From CAVONV01 sp963697355 (GTDB lineage Bacteria; Acidobacteriota; Vicinamibacteria; Marinacidobacterales; DATDRI01), in assembly GCA_963697355.1 (NCBI GenBank), contig CAVONV010000032.1, positions 473,672-537,671 of the forward strand: a DNA stretch of 64,000 bases. The letters are read 5' to 3'. How positions within the stretch are numbered: position 1 is the first letter of the stretch; every line of letters begins with the position of its first letter. The notes under the pieces are model-generated. The model was given only the letters and a program-made list of their open reading frames with translations, searched no databases and was not told the DNA's origin. This document shows, in pieces, positions 1 through 8,850 of the stretch. The position numbers were made by a program, and so were the translations under genes.

Positions 1-2761
1 AGATGATGTGTACGCCATTCGTATATGCGGTCGTGTCGAAATCAAGATAGTGCACCGCTGTGTCCGTGTCGTTGAACCCTGGAAATAGAGCCTGAATATC
101 CCCACGTGCCAGGCCCGAGCTTACGCGACTAGCAATTCGTACGCCGTCCACCCAAACGGATATCGAACCATCCATCGAGCCAAGAAGCTCTATCCAATTT
201 GGCTGCGGCGTCAATGCCCAGCCCCAGATCCGATAGGAGGACCCGAACGCCGTGCCGCCTTGTGTCGGGGTGTCGAGCGTGCCGAAAGGCAAGACGCGGC
301 CTGCGTTGTCGCAGGTGATTGTCTTCGTACCGAGGCTAACCGTGTTCCCTTCCTTGTCCGTCGCTCGAGCTTGCAGAGTAAACGTCCCATTACCTTGATT
401 GGGCAAGAAGTTCGTGAGCAACATATAGCCCCAGCCCGACCGATAATTGAAGGGAAGTCCCGGTTGTGCGATCTCGACATCCGGGCGAGAGCCTTCGACG
501 AACACCGCATCACCAACGAAGATGCGAGAGCTCCCTTCCCCGGGCACAGGATCTCTGTAGATTTGAACGCTCGATACCTCGATATCGTCGAGCGCCCAAC
601 CGGTTACAGCAATCGCTCCACTGATTCCCGTGGTTCCATTGGCGGGGGTATCAAAACTCCCGGTGGGCGGAGTTCGGGCCGCAAGATTTCCGAAGACCCT
701 CACGTACCGGGGAGCGTTTGAAGCATCTGACGAGGAGATGGTAATGAGCCCGTCCCACGGGCCAAGGGGAACGTTGGCTGGATCGATGGATATAGTCAGG
801 ACGCCGCTGTCGGTACCACTGGCAGGAGACACCATCAGATACGAACGATTCGAACTAGTGGTCCAGTTGGCCGTTTCCGCACCGCTCCGAGACAAGCGGA
901 CTTTCTGCGCACCCGTATAGAACGGCCCCGACTTGTTGAAGATGAGTCTGCCTTTGTCCAGCGAAAGAAGCGGTTCTTCGACGTAGCTCGGATCCACCAC
1001 GATAGGCCAACGTGCGTATGTCTGATTAGTGTTACCTTTGCCGTCGGAATAAACCGCGTAAATGTAGTGTGTACCGCTTGGCGGACTGTTCCAAGTGTAC
1101 TGGCCGGTCGTCGGGTTCAACCCGCCGATGATGGAGGTTCCATTGAAACCCGCCCGGTCGTTGTCGTAAAACAAACCCAGAGACTGGAAGCCGGAGTTGT
1201 CATCGGAGTAGTCCCATCGAATGACATAGGAATCGCGTGCCTTTTCGAATGCCGTCAGTTTGACGTCCTTGATGTAGTATTCCCTGGCGTCGGAATACTC
1301 GTGGGCGTCGATTCGAAAGTTGTCGATGGGTCCATTCCAACCCGTAGAGGCAGGGCTGGCTGGATCGATATCGAGATCCTCCATATCGATAATGATGGTG
1401 TTCAAAACCAGATTGGGATTCATGGTCCGGAGGAGGACATCTTCGCTGACATTCTCGAGCGTTCCGTCGCTGGGCCGCTTCCATACGATTCTGGCATGCG
1501 CGCCGATGTTGTAATTCCTATCTCCCGGAACTCCCATCTTCAGCACCAATATCCGATAGCGGTCACTGTCGATGGGGTAGACCTCCCCCCTTCCCACCTG
1601 CGATGCGGTCTCTGCCCACCACAAAGGGTACACATAGGGGTCGGCGGATCCGCTGCCCGGTGAGGCGATGCTCACTCCTTTGAGAGCCGTCATCGGGCCA
1701 ATGTTATGACCGGCATCGTCTTCCACCGTCGCGACAGTGGCTATCGTGAGACTGGAGTTGTTGACCTCCCTGTCGATATCAGCCAAAGAGTCCATATCCC
1801 AGGGGTTTGACAACTGAACCGTGGCGAAGTCGTCGCTGCTCCCTTCGTCGCTGGGTGACGTAAAGGCAAGAGTCGGGGTGTCGTTCACACGGTAGAATCC
1901 AGAAGAATAATCAGCGGAAACAGGATTCCCTCCGGCGTTGACGATGGCGACATAGTAGTCTCCGGGCGGCAAGCTCCCCACGTTGTAAGTGAAGCTACCT
2001 CCCGACACGCCGCGGGCGATCGTGCCCAGATTCCCATTGGCGCCGCTGCTATCATCATCCAGGTAGATATCAACGGACCCGCCACCGGACCAGGTGATGG
2101 TTTCATTCAAGGAGGCGTCATCGTCGACTAGCCGGATCCAGTCGATTTCGAGGGTCTGTCCCGCCGGCCTCACGGTAGGATCCAACCTTAGAGAATCGAT
2201 ACTCCCGAACCAATTACCCGCGAGGTTCGGTGAGGTTACCAGCAGAGACGGTATGTCGATCCGGTAGATGGTCCAGTCTCCGAAGGTTGGAAAGCCCTCC
2301 GTCGCGCTATATCCTCCAGGAGGAGTATAGATGGTGTTCTTGCTCCAAAAGATCTGACCGACGCTACTCGAACTGAGGCTCATGCGTATGCACAAAATAG
2401 TGTATTTGTTGGCATCGATAGGGAAGTTCGTACCTATTTTTCCCAAAAACGCCGTGCCCACGATGCCCGTGTCTAGAATGGACACGGCGGCATCGTTCGT
2501 CGCCGTGACCGCGGAAAAGATCCCTCCTGAGAAGCTGATGTCTTCGAAACCGGGGGCACTTCCCGTTCCAAAGGGTAGATCTTCACCGTAGGTGAACCAT
2601 CCGAGATCCGTTCTCACATCCATATCCCATGGGTCCTGGAAACTCATTGTGGCGTAGTCGTCCGCCGAGGCGACCTCGACCATCGTGGAGGGCTGATTCA
2701 CCGTCTGAGCAGAAACGCTCAGAGGAATCAGCAACAAGATCAAAAGAAGTTCTGTTCGCAT
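1..2761 (-). CDS. Large secreted multi-domain surface protein (C-terminus beyond the left edge)
   Basis: One uninterrupted minus-strand frame starts at an ATG at 2761 and is still open at base 1, so about 920 residues are visible and the C-terminus is missing. The N-terminus is a clear Sec signal peptide (basic MR, hydrophobic ELLLILLLIPLSV, SAQ cleavage-like site). The middle holds several beta-sandwich segments, including one resembling a BACON domain (WTTSS...SYLMVSPASGTDSG.LTISID, coded near 700-960). After it comes an Ig-like 'GWALDDIEVSSVQIYRD' module (near 540-660) and a second related 'GWALTPQP' segment with an intervening 'D..VWVDGVRI'. No enzymatic motif was seen. The role is probably extracellular adhesion or glycan binding, by inference from domain style. 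It sits divergently to the epimerase gene at 3180. Confidence 0.75.
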   Translation of the reverse strand, partial: MRTELLLILLLIPLSVSAQTVNQPSTMVEVASADDYATMSFQDPWDMDVRTDLGWFTYGEDLPFGTGSAPGFEDISFSGGIFSAVTATNDAAVSILDTGIVGTAFLGKIGTNFPIDANKYTILCIRMSLSSSSVGQIFWSKNTIYTPPGGYSATEGFPTFGDWTIYRIDIPSLLVTSPNLAGNWFGSIDSLRLDPTVRPAGQTLEIDWIRLVDDDASLNETITWSGGGSVDIYLDDDSSGANGNLGTIARGVSGGSFTYNVGSLPPGDYYVAIVNAGGNPVSADYSSGFYRVNDTPTLAFTSPSDEGSSDDFATVQLSNPWDMDSLADIDREVNNSSLTIATVATVEDDAGHNIGPMTALKGVSIASPGSGSADPYVYPLWWAETASQVGRGEVYPIDSDRYRILVLKMGVPGDRNYNIGAHARIVWKRPSDGTLENVSEDVLLRTMNPNLVLNTIIIDMEDLDIDPASPASTGWNGPIDNFRIDAHEYSDAREYYIKDVKLTAFEKARDSYVIRWDYSDDNSGFQSLGLFYDNDRAGFNGTSIIGGLNPTTGQYTWNSPPSGTHYIYAVYSDGKGNTNQTYARWPIVVDPSYVEEPLLSLDKGRLIFNKSGPFYTGAQKVRLSRSGAETANWTTSSNRSYLMVSPASGTDSGVLTISIDPANVPLGPWDGLITISSSDASNAPRYVRVFGNLAARTPPTGSFDTPANGTTGISGAIAVTGWALDDIEVSSVQIYRDPVPGEGSSRIFVGDAVFVEGSRPDVEIAQPGLPFNYRSGWGYMLLTNFLPNQGNGTFTLQARATDKEGNTVSLGTKTITCDNAGRVLPFGTLDTPTQGGTAFGSSYRIWGWALTPQPNWIELLGSMDGSISVWVDGVRIASRVSSGLARGDIQALFPGFNDTDTAVHYLDFDTTAYTNGVHII

Positions 2762-3179
2762 ATCCACTGCTCCGGCGCGCCCTACCGAGCTCCGGCCACC
2801 GATGTCTCTTTGGGGTCCGGGCTTCGAGGGCGGCATCCTCTCAAAACGACTTCGCACCATTCAGTAACGATTCTCACGGTCTGCAAGTGCCAAAGGTGTC
2901 ACTCGGCGCCGTGCCGCATGATAATTGTCACAGAAACAACATGGACCCGAATCTACACGACGGGTACCAATGCTCAATTTTGCGTTTTGTGTCCGTAGCT
3001 TTCATGGTAGCACGCCGTCGCGGACGCGCCAACGTCATGTGAACATCTTCATGTGAAACCATGTATCCGCAGGTAGGCCGCAAAGGTATGCAAAGACTAC
3101 ACCTACGCAATCGGCTCCACAATATGGTAGATTCCCTCGGTGATACGCCGTCGATTGTACTCAGGATGAGGAGAGTTGG
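2762..3179. other. Divergent intergenic region
   Basis: 418 bases lie between the divergent secreted-protein gene and the epimerase gene and must carry both promoters. No convincing -35/-10 pair was found. A 9-base direct repeat TCATGTGAA occurs at 3035-3043 and 3049-3057, a possible regulator site. A GAGGAG-like ribosome binding site precedes the ATG at 3180. Small open frames here show no recognisable protein. Confidence 0.4.
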
Positions 3180-4178
3180 ATGCCGAAGTCATTGGTAACG
3201 GGAGGGGCCGGATTCATAGGTTCTCATGTATGTGATGCGCTGGTCGCCAAAGGACACGACGTCGTCGTCCTCGATGACTTGAGCGGAGGGTTCGAGGAGA
3301 ACGTGAATCCGAAAGCACGAGTGGTCAAAGGAGATATCGTTGATGAAAGCACTGTCGATGCATTGTTCCAAGAGCATCGCTTCGACTACGTCTATCACCT
3401 CGCTGCCTACGCGGCGGAAGGACTCAGCCACTTCATCAAGCGATTCAACTACCAGAATAATCTCGTCGGCAGCGTCAATCTAATCAATGCTTCGGTCAAC
3501 ACGGGTACGGTGAAATGCTTCGTCTTCACATCTTCCATCGCCGTCTACGGAAGCAACCAGGTTCCCATGCATGAAGATCTCGAACCTTGTCCTGAAGACT
3601 CTTACGGCATCGCAAAATACGCCGTCGAGATGGAGCTCAAGGCAACTCACGACATGTTCGCCCTTCCCTATGTGATATTCCGCCCCCATAACGTCTACGG
3701 AGAGCGGCAGAATATCGGAGACAAGTACCGCAACGTCATCGGTATCTTCATGAATCAGATCATGCAAGGTGAGGAGCTCACGATATTCGGAGACGGCGCG
3801 CAAACTCGTGCGTTCACACACATCGACGATGTCGCACCCATCATCGCGCGTTCGGCAGAACAGCCCAACACCTGGGGCGAAGTGTTCAACGTTGGCGCGG
3901 ACAAGCCGTACTCCGTAAACGATCTTGCAGAAACCGTCTGCCGGTTCATGGGAGTCGAGCCGCGCTTGCGACATTTGCCGGCGCGCGTCGAGGTCAAGCA
4001 CGCATTCTCCTCGCATGAGAAAGTACGACGTTTCTTCGGTGACGTGAGCCGAAACGTACCTCTCGACGAAGGAATACGTCGGATGGCGGAATGGGCTCAG
4101 ACACACGGCAGTAAGAAATCAACCGTATTTTCCGACATCGAGATTTCAAAAAAACTCCCACCGTCATGGCTCGAGTAG
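3180..4178 (+). CDS. NAD-dependent nucleotide-sugar epimerase/dehydratase (extended SDR, GalE-like)
   Basis: This 332-residue protein is an extended short-chain dehydrogenase of the UDP-glucose 4-epimerase type. The Rossmann motif GGAGFIG is at residues 8-14, and LDD follows strand 2. The catalytic set is S118/S119 with Y142-G-I-A-K146. The ENVYGERQN-like 'HNVYGERQN' and 'GDGAQTRAFTHIDDV' segments are typical of nucleotide-sugar binding. It likely acts in the cytoplasm to make an activated sugar (for example UDP-Gal or UDP-GalNAc) for the surrounding glycosyltransferases; the exact substrate cannot be read from sequence. A GAGGAG-like ribosome binding site precedes the ATG. The GT2 gene follows after about 95 bases on the same strand. 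Confidence 0.85.
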   Translation: MPKSLVTGGAGFIGSHVCDALVAKGHDVVVLDDLSGGFEENVNPKARVVKGDIVDESTVDALFQEHRFDYVYHLAAYAAEGLSHFIKRFNYQNNLVGSVNLINASVNTGTVKCFVFTSSIAVYGSNQVPMHEDLEPCPEDSYGIAKYAVEMELKATHDMFALPYVIFRPHNVYGERQNIGDKYRNVIGIFMNQIMQGEELTIFGDGAQTRAFTHIDDVAPIIARSAEQPNTWGEVFNVGADKPYSVNDLAETVCRFMGVEPRLRHLPARVEVKHAFSSHEKVRRFFGDVSRNVPLDEGIRRMAEWAQTHGSKKSTVFSDIEISKKLPPSWLE

Positions 4179-4272
4179 CTCGAGCCCGAGGGCATAGCGC
4201 GGGGAGCATGATCCCATTCTTTGGAGTAGAATGCCGGCCCGAGGCTGGACCGTCATCGGGGAGCTCGTGAGT

Positions 4273-5646
4273 ATGCCCATCAAATATACGAGGCCGGCAG
4301 ATGTCGAGACGGTCACGAGAGAACGCCCCCTGCTCTCCACGGGAAAAGGTGGCTACATCGTCATCGACGAGCAACTGCTGTCTCTGTGGAAACTCGCGGA
4401 CAACCGATACCTCGACGATATTCTCGCCTCGTTTCATCTCGAAGGCGGCACGCCGGATTCCGTTCGGGCAGGCCTGGCTTGCTTGGCCGAAGGCGGTCTG
4501 CTGGATAGAGGAGGCTATCCGAGGAGGGAATCGACTCCTGTTGAAAACAGTAGCTCGGAGATGGTCTCAGCCATCGTCCCCATCACCTCTCAAAAGGAGC
4601 AAGACTGGCTGGGAGACTGCATTCAGTCTTTGTTCTCTCAAACTCACAAGAATATCGAAGTTCTCGTCATGGACAATGCCACGGACTTTGGTCTCGGCGA
4701 GTGGCTGGAGACGAATCACAGCCGGGCGAAACGGGTACGTTTGGCGAAGAAGTCTCCCTTTGCCGTCGCGCTGAATCAAGGCGTGCGCCACGCACGGGGC
4801 TCGCACTTCCTACTGCTCAATCCGGACTTGAAACTCGAGCCGGATGCCGTAGCGCACATGGTAAGGGAAGCGGAAAAGGACCCCAAGTGCGCGGCGGTGG
4901 CCGCCAAGCTCAAGTTCTGGTGGGCGCCAAGCTTCTTGAACGGGCTCGGCAACCGAGTACGAGATTTCGGCTGGGGAACGGACAACGGGATAGGTCATTT
5001 GGACTTGGGACAATTCGACCACTGGGAGGAAGTTCCGTCCGCTTGTTTCGCTGCCACACTCGTGCCGCGCAGAGCTTGGGAGCAAGTTGGTGCTATCGAC
5101 GAAGGATTTCAGCTCTACTACGAGGATACCGAATGGTGTTATCGAGCTCGATTACTCGGTTTTTCGATCCGGGTAGCTGCTGGGGCGGAGATCCTCCATA
5201 TCTTCGGCGGGTGGGTTAGAGACCCCGGACAAACGAGCGGACTTACACCTTGGAAGATTCGAAACGCGGCTTACGGAAGAATGCGGTTTGCTGCGAAAAT
5301 TCTGGGAAAGGAGTCCATCCGACGTTTCTTTCGAAATTACTCCAGCGAGGACATTCGAAACTTCCACTCGGCAGTGAAGAAACTCCATTTAGCAGAGGCT
5401 GCCGCCTACCTTCGAGCCTGGTGGACCTTTTTGATCCATTCTCGTGAAATCCATCGCCAGAGAAAGATGCTTCAAAACCAACGTCAAAGCCCCGACGGCC
5501 TGCTCTTCGGACCGGAGGAGGCCATGCCACCACTGCTCGTCTGGCGTGATCTACCGGAATTGACCTGGGAAACCGTCGAGCGGGTGTACCTCCCAATGAT
5601 CCTTGAGAAGAGAACACGTCCCCTGCCCGAATTCGAGACGAGCTAG
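4273..5646 (+). CDS. GT2 glycosyltransferase with N-terminal PqqD-like domain
   Basis: I chose ATG 4273 because GGGGAG lies 9 bases upstream and the protein then starts MPIKYTRP; an earlier in-frame ATG at 4231 with GGAG is possible. The first ~85 residues (RPLLSTGKGGYIVIDEQLLSLWKL...GLACLAEGGLL) resemble the PqqD/winged-helix fold found in peptide-recognition proteins. The remainder is a GT-A family 2 enzyme: 'VSAIVPITSQ' first strand, 'VLVMDNATD', 'LNQGVRHARG', 'LLLNPDLKLE' as the metal-site equivalent, and 'YYEDTEWCYRARLLG' acceptor/catalytic segment. It probably transfers a rhamnose-like or hexose residue in the cytoplasm. The fusion is unusual: PqqD-like domains normally bind peptides. 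The stop at 5646 faces the convergent DUF2142 gene across 82 bases. Confidence 0.75.
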   Translation: MPIKYTRPADVETVTRERPLLSTGKGGYIVIDEQLLSLWKLADNRYLDDILASFHLEGGTPDSVRAGLACLAEGGLLDRGGYPRRESTPVENSSSEMVSAIVPITSQKEQDWLGDCIQSLFSQTHKNIEVLVMDNATDFGLGEWLETNHSRAKRVRLAKKSPFAVALNQGVRHARGSHFLLLNPDLKLEPDAVAHMVREAEKDPKCAAVAAKLKFWWAPSFLNGLGNRVRDFGWGTDNGIGHLDLGQFDHWEEVPSACFAATLVPRRAWEQVGAIDEGFQLYYEDTEWCYRARLLGFSIRVAAGAEILHIFGGWVRDPGQTSGLTPWKIRNAAYGRMRFAAKILGKESIRRFFRNYSSEDIRNFHSAVKKLHLAEAAAYLRAWWTFLIHSREIHRQRKMLQNQRQSPDGLLFGPEEAMPPLLVWRDLPELTWETVERVYLPMILEKRTRPLPEFETS

Positions 5647-5728
5647 AGCGCACCGCGAGCCGGGAAAGTCTTCGAAGATCCGTGGCCTCGCACCGTTTCA
5701 CGTCAGCGGCTCTCATCGGGTACCGGCA

Positions 5729-7102
5729 TCAGACCATCTCGAGGTAGAAAGCGACGACGACAAACCGCAGCAATACAGCAAGATCGAAGAAGCACAACCA
5801 TGTGACGACGCCAATGCTGATCCAATCCCGGTAACGTCGAGGCACAAGAGAGGCAGCGGCCGCGAACCATAGGGCAATGGCGGGAAGCGCGGGAAAGAGA
5901 TACCGGCCATGGGGCTGGAAATCGCCTATGTTTCTCAAGGCTACCGCGACAAGAATCAAAACTCCCGAGAAACTGACGACGTTTCTGACTAGCCTAGTCC
6001 GATCGTCTGGGCTGCCACGGAGGTCCCGGCCTGAGATAGTAGAGACCGCGCCCGCGGCAATCCACGCGTTGAGTGGCCAGAGGGATGCGTAGAGCCAGTC
6101 TGGCAGACGTAGGCTTTGCCATCCGAATCGCGCCCAGAAGCTTTCATGGAGCCAAAAAAAAGCGACACGACCATATTCTCCTCCGAATTCAGAGGAGTCG
6201 AAAAGCCGCCGCCAAACGATGCCGGCACTATGCACAACTTTGCGCACCTCTACTGGGTAGTACCACGTCAGCAAGGCATGAGAAAAACTCAAGGTAACAC
6301 CGAGAGTAGTGAGTAGGAGGACGGTTCGTACCCAAATGCGTCGTCTGACTTGCAATCCGCAGACGAGAGCGAATAACACCAGCGGAACCGTTGCCAGACC
6401 TGTTTTCTTCGAGAGAATACTCGCGGCGACGAGCGCAAGGACCGACAGTAACCAAATGAAGCGCTTTTCTACGGCCAATTTGATACATGCTGCAATGGTC
6501 GCAGCGTACACCAGGTTGATGGCAGCATCGCTATTGACCCCAACACCCATCGCTGAGAGTTGTGGAAGAAATACGACGAAACAGAGCGCAAGGAGCGCAA
6601 GATCCCGGTCATCGGGAAACGCCCATTTGACGAGTAGAGCGAGAACGGTGACGAAGAAAAAAGTAAGAATGACGGAATAGATCCTCAGCAAGTAGAACGC
6701 CGCCAACAGTGTTTCAGGCGAGAAAAGGCGAAGCCACAAAGAGCCCACCATGTAGTAAAGCGGCGGCGAGCGATCTATTTGTGATGGAGCTTGTTTCAGG
6801 AAGGAGTCTTCGTGAAAGGTCTTGGCTCTCGTCTCCGGCTCGGGCCAGGTCAGGTACTTCCAATAATGGTATTTCTCCATACTCTGGAGAATTTGGTCCT
6901 GGAGAACAGGATCAGGCTCTACTGGTGTGAAAGGACTCCCTTCGAGATAGAGCAAGTAGGCGTACTCGAAGTGAGTCGGCTCGTCGGGCACTTGCCATGG
7001 CGGAGTCACCAAAGCATAGAGCATGAGCTTGAGAAGGAAGATAACTAGAAGTAGTATCAAAACCCCCGAATAGCGACGTTTGGACATCGATACGTCGTTC
7101 AT
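5729..7102 (-). CDS. DUF2142 family polytopic membrane protein (putative GT-C glycosyltransferase)
   Basis: This 457-residue protein has about 10-11 hydrophobic segments. The first is followed by the hallmark 'PPWQVPDEPTHFEYAY' loop of DUF2142, a family with GT-C-like topology; the acidic PDEP..H loop is the likely catalytic site on the periplasmic face. Later conserved stretches include 'QIDRSPPLYY', 'GVNSDAAINL', 'SKKTGL' and 'DFQPHGRYLFPALPA'. It probably transfers sugars from a polyprenyl-phosphate donor outside the inner membrane; acceptor unknown. A close paralogue at 19977-21335 carries two amber codons. The start could also be the ATG at 7087 (MSKRR). It is divergent from the GT4 gene at 7407 and convergent with the GT2 gene. 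Confidence 0.8.
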   Translation of the reverse strand: MNDVSMSKRRYSGVLILLLVIFLLKLMLYALVTPPWQVPDEPTHFEYAYLLYLEGSPFTPVEPDPVLQDQILQSMEKYHYWKYLTWPEPETRAKTFHEDSFLKQAPSQIDRSPPLYYMVGSLWLRLFSPETLLAAFYLLRIYSVILTFFFVTVLALLVKWAFPDDRDLALLALCFVVFLPQLSAMGVGVNSDAAINLVYAATIAACIKLAVEKRFIWLLSVLALVAASILSKKTGLATVPLVLFALVCGLQVRRRIWVRTVLLLTTLGVTLSFSHALLTWYYPVEVRKVVHSAGIVWRRLFDSSEFGGEYGRVAFFWLHESFWARFGWQSLRLPDWLYASLWPLNAWIAAGAVSTISGRDLRGSPDDRTRLVRNVVSFSGVLILVAVALRNIGDFQPHGRYLFPALPAIALWFAAAASLVPRRYRDWISIGVVTWLCFFDLAVLLRFVVVAFYLEMV

Positions 7103-7406
7103 TCAGAGGTCGTACCCATAGGCTTTTGGCGGGTTGATCTGGTCTCAGAAACGTTCCCCAAGATGAAGAGAATATAGGGAGCGTAGAAGCCGAAGTCAAA
7201 TGTACGCCGAATGTTGCGGTGATCGCTCGTCCGTCTGCGGACGAGGGCCGTTTGCTCCCCTTTCGGAACGGAGGTTTCTCGTTCCGATTCTCGTCTTGTA
7301 TAATCTCGACATCGTGTTGGTTTTCAAATGGTTTTGCTCCCCTGTCTGAGAATGAGACCAAAAGGCACTTCGCGACCTCGTCTGTACGGGGTGTATCGAC
7401 AACTCC
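7103..7406. other. Divergent intergenic region with inverted repeats
   Basis: The 304 bases separate the divergent DUF2142 and GT4 genes. They hold a perfect 8-base inverted repeat with a 4-base loop at 7226-7245 (CTCGTCCG/CGGACGAG) and a second, 7-base one at 7264-7270/7280-7286 (CGGAACG/CGTTCCG). These are followed by a consensus TATAAT at 7299-7304. No protein was recognised. Confidence 0.4.
7276..7304 (+). promoter_or_regulatory. Candidate sigma70-type promoter for the GT4 gene
   Basis: A perfect -10 hexamer TATAAT occupies 7299-7304, about 100 bases before the GT4 start at 7407. The element at -35 spacing (TTCTCG, 7276-7281) matches only the first two consensus bases, so activity might need an activator. 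The CGGAACG/CGTTCCG inverted repeat (7264-7286) overlaps the -35 area and could be an operator. Sequence inspection only. Confidence 0.3.
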
Positions 7407-8799
7407 ATGCCTAGTCCGTTGTCTCGCAAGCCTGTCCATCTCCTCATCGTCAGTCACGACGTGGTCAAGAAAAACATGGCTGGCCCGGGAATTCGCTACT
7501 GGGAGCTCGCCAATGTTCTCGCCCGCCGCATGGAAGTCACGTTGGCCGTTCCGGGCGAAACCGACCTCGGGTCCGAAACGGTAAGGCTGAGAACCTACGA
7601 GCCTCGAGACGAGGCCCAACTTCTCGAAGCGGCAGAAGCAAGTGACATCATCTTCGGTACGCAAGATCTGCTCCACCGCTTTCCCCGGTTGAGTGGTCTG
7701 GAAAAGCCCCTCATCGTGGACCTCTACACGCCGGCCCTGCTCGAGAATTTGGAGCTCCATCGTCATCTGCCCATGCCCGACCGTCAGTTCAGGCACCAAA
7801 ACGAGCTCGCGATCATGCTGGATTCTGGTCCGTCACGGGGATTTCTTTGTTTGTGCAACGGAAAGACAGCTCGACTTCTGGCTCGGAGTCCTACTGGCGG
7901 CTCATCGAGTGAACCCCCTGACCTACGAGCACGATGAAAGCCTGCGTCAGCTCATCGATATCGTGCCCTTTGGTATTCCCAGTGGGCGACCCTGTACTAC
8001 ACGACCCGTGGTCAAGGGTGTCGTACCAGGTATCGGCGAAAGGGACAAACTCATTTACTGGGGCGGCGGGCTCTGGAACTGGCTGGACCCTCTTACCCCC
8101 ATTCGAGCGATGCATCACCTTGTCGCCTCCGAGCCTCATGCCCGCCTGCTCTTTCTCGCCGGCCGGCACCCCAACCCGGGCGTGCCCGATATGGAAATGG
8201 CCGTTCGGGCGAAGCGTCTAGCGAAGGAATTGGGGCTGCTCGATCAGTGCGTCTTCTTCCTCCATGAATGGATTCCTTACGAAGACCGGGCCAACTACCT
8301 TCTCGAAGCTGATGTCGCCGTTAGTGCACACTTGAACCATATCGAGACGCGCCTTTCTTTCCGTACGCGGCTTCTGGACTGTATCTGGACGGGCCTGCCC
8401 ATGGTCGTGAGTGACGGTGACGCTGTAGCGAATTGGGTCAAGACTCACGAACTGGGAGCCGTGGTCAAACCGGGCGATGCGGAGGGCATGGCACAAGGCC
8501 TACTCCGCATACTACGCCTCCCGGATGCCGGAGCAAGTCTCAGCCCCAACTTCGAAAAGCTAAGGTCCCATCTGACATGGGAGCACGTCGCTCAGCCTTT
8601 GGTGAGGTTCTGCCTTCAGCCGCGGCGGGCTCGGGATCACAAAGAGCCTTCGAGCCAAACGGCTCTGCTAGCGTCGCCGACGCCCCTTCGACACTTACCG
8701 GGTCGTTTCGTCGCCTTCCTTCGTGAGCGCGGTGCCAAGGGCGCCGCCCGTCAAACAGCGAAGCACATTCTCTGGCGGCTTTCACGGTGGGTCGAGTGA
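7407..8799 (+). CDS. GT4-type glycosyltransferase, 'MAGPGIR' family, frameshifted as read
   Basis: The first frame runs from ATG 7407 with 'LLIVSHDVVKKNMAGPGIRYWELANVL'-type N-terminal GT-B features through 'PLIVDLYTP' to about 7830. Homology then continues one base later: 'DFFVCATERQLDFWLG', 'VVKGVVPGIG', 'LIYWGGGLWNWLDP', 'ETRLSFRTRLLDCIWTGLPMVVSDGD', ending at 8799. Removing one C from the CC near 7835 restores a single frame of about 464 residues. The paralogue at 42726-44062 shows the same layout. The enzyme would use a nucleotide sugar in the cytoplasm. With the lesion as written the C-terminal donor-binding half is lost, so it is either inactive or a consensus error. Confidence 0.7.
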
Positions 8800-8850
8800 A
8801 GTGTGAATCGCGCACCTCTCACGAACTAACTCGAATTCAGCGCAGGACAG

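Noticed and set aside
260..1663. Plus-strand open frames across the first 2.7 kb
   Set aside because: They are antisense to one continuous minus-strand frame with a signal peptide and recognisable domains; they have no homology-like features or ribosome sites.
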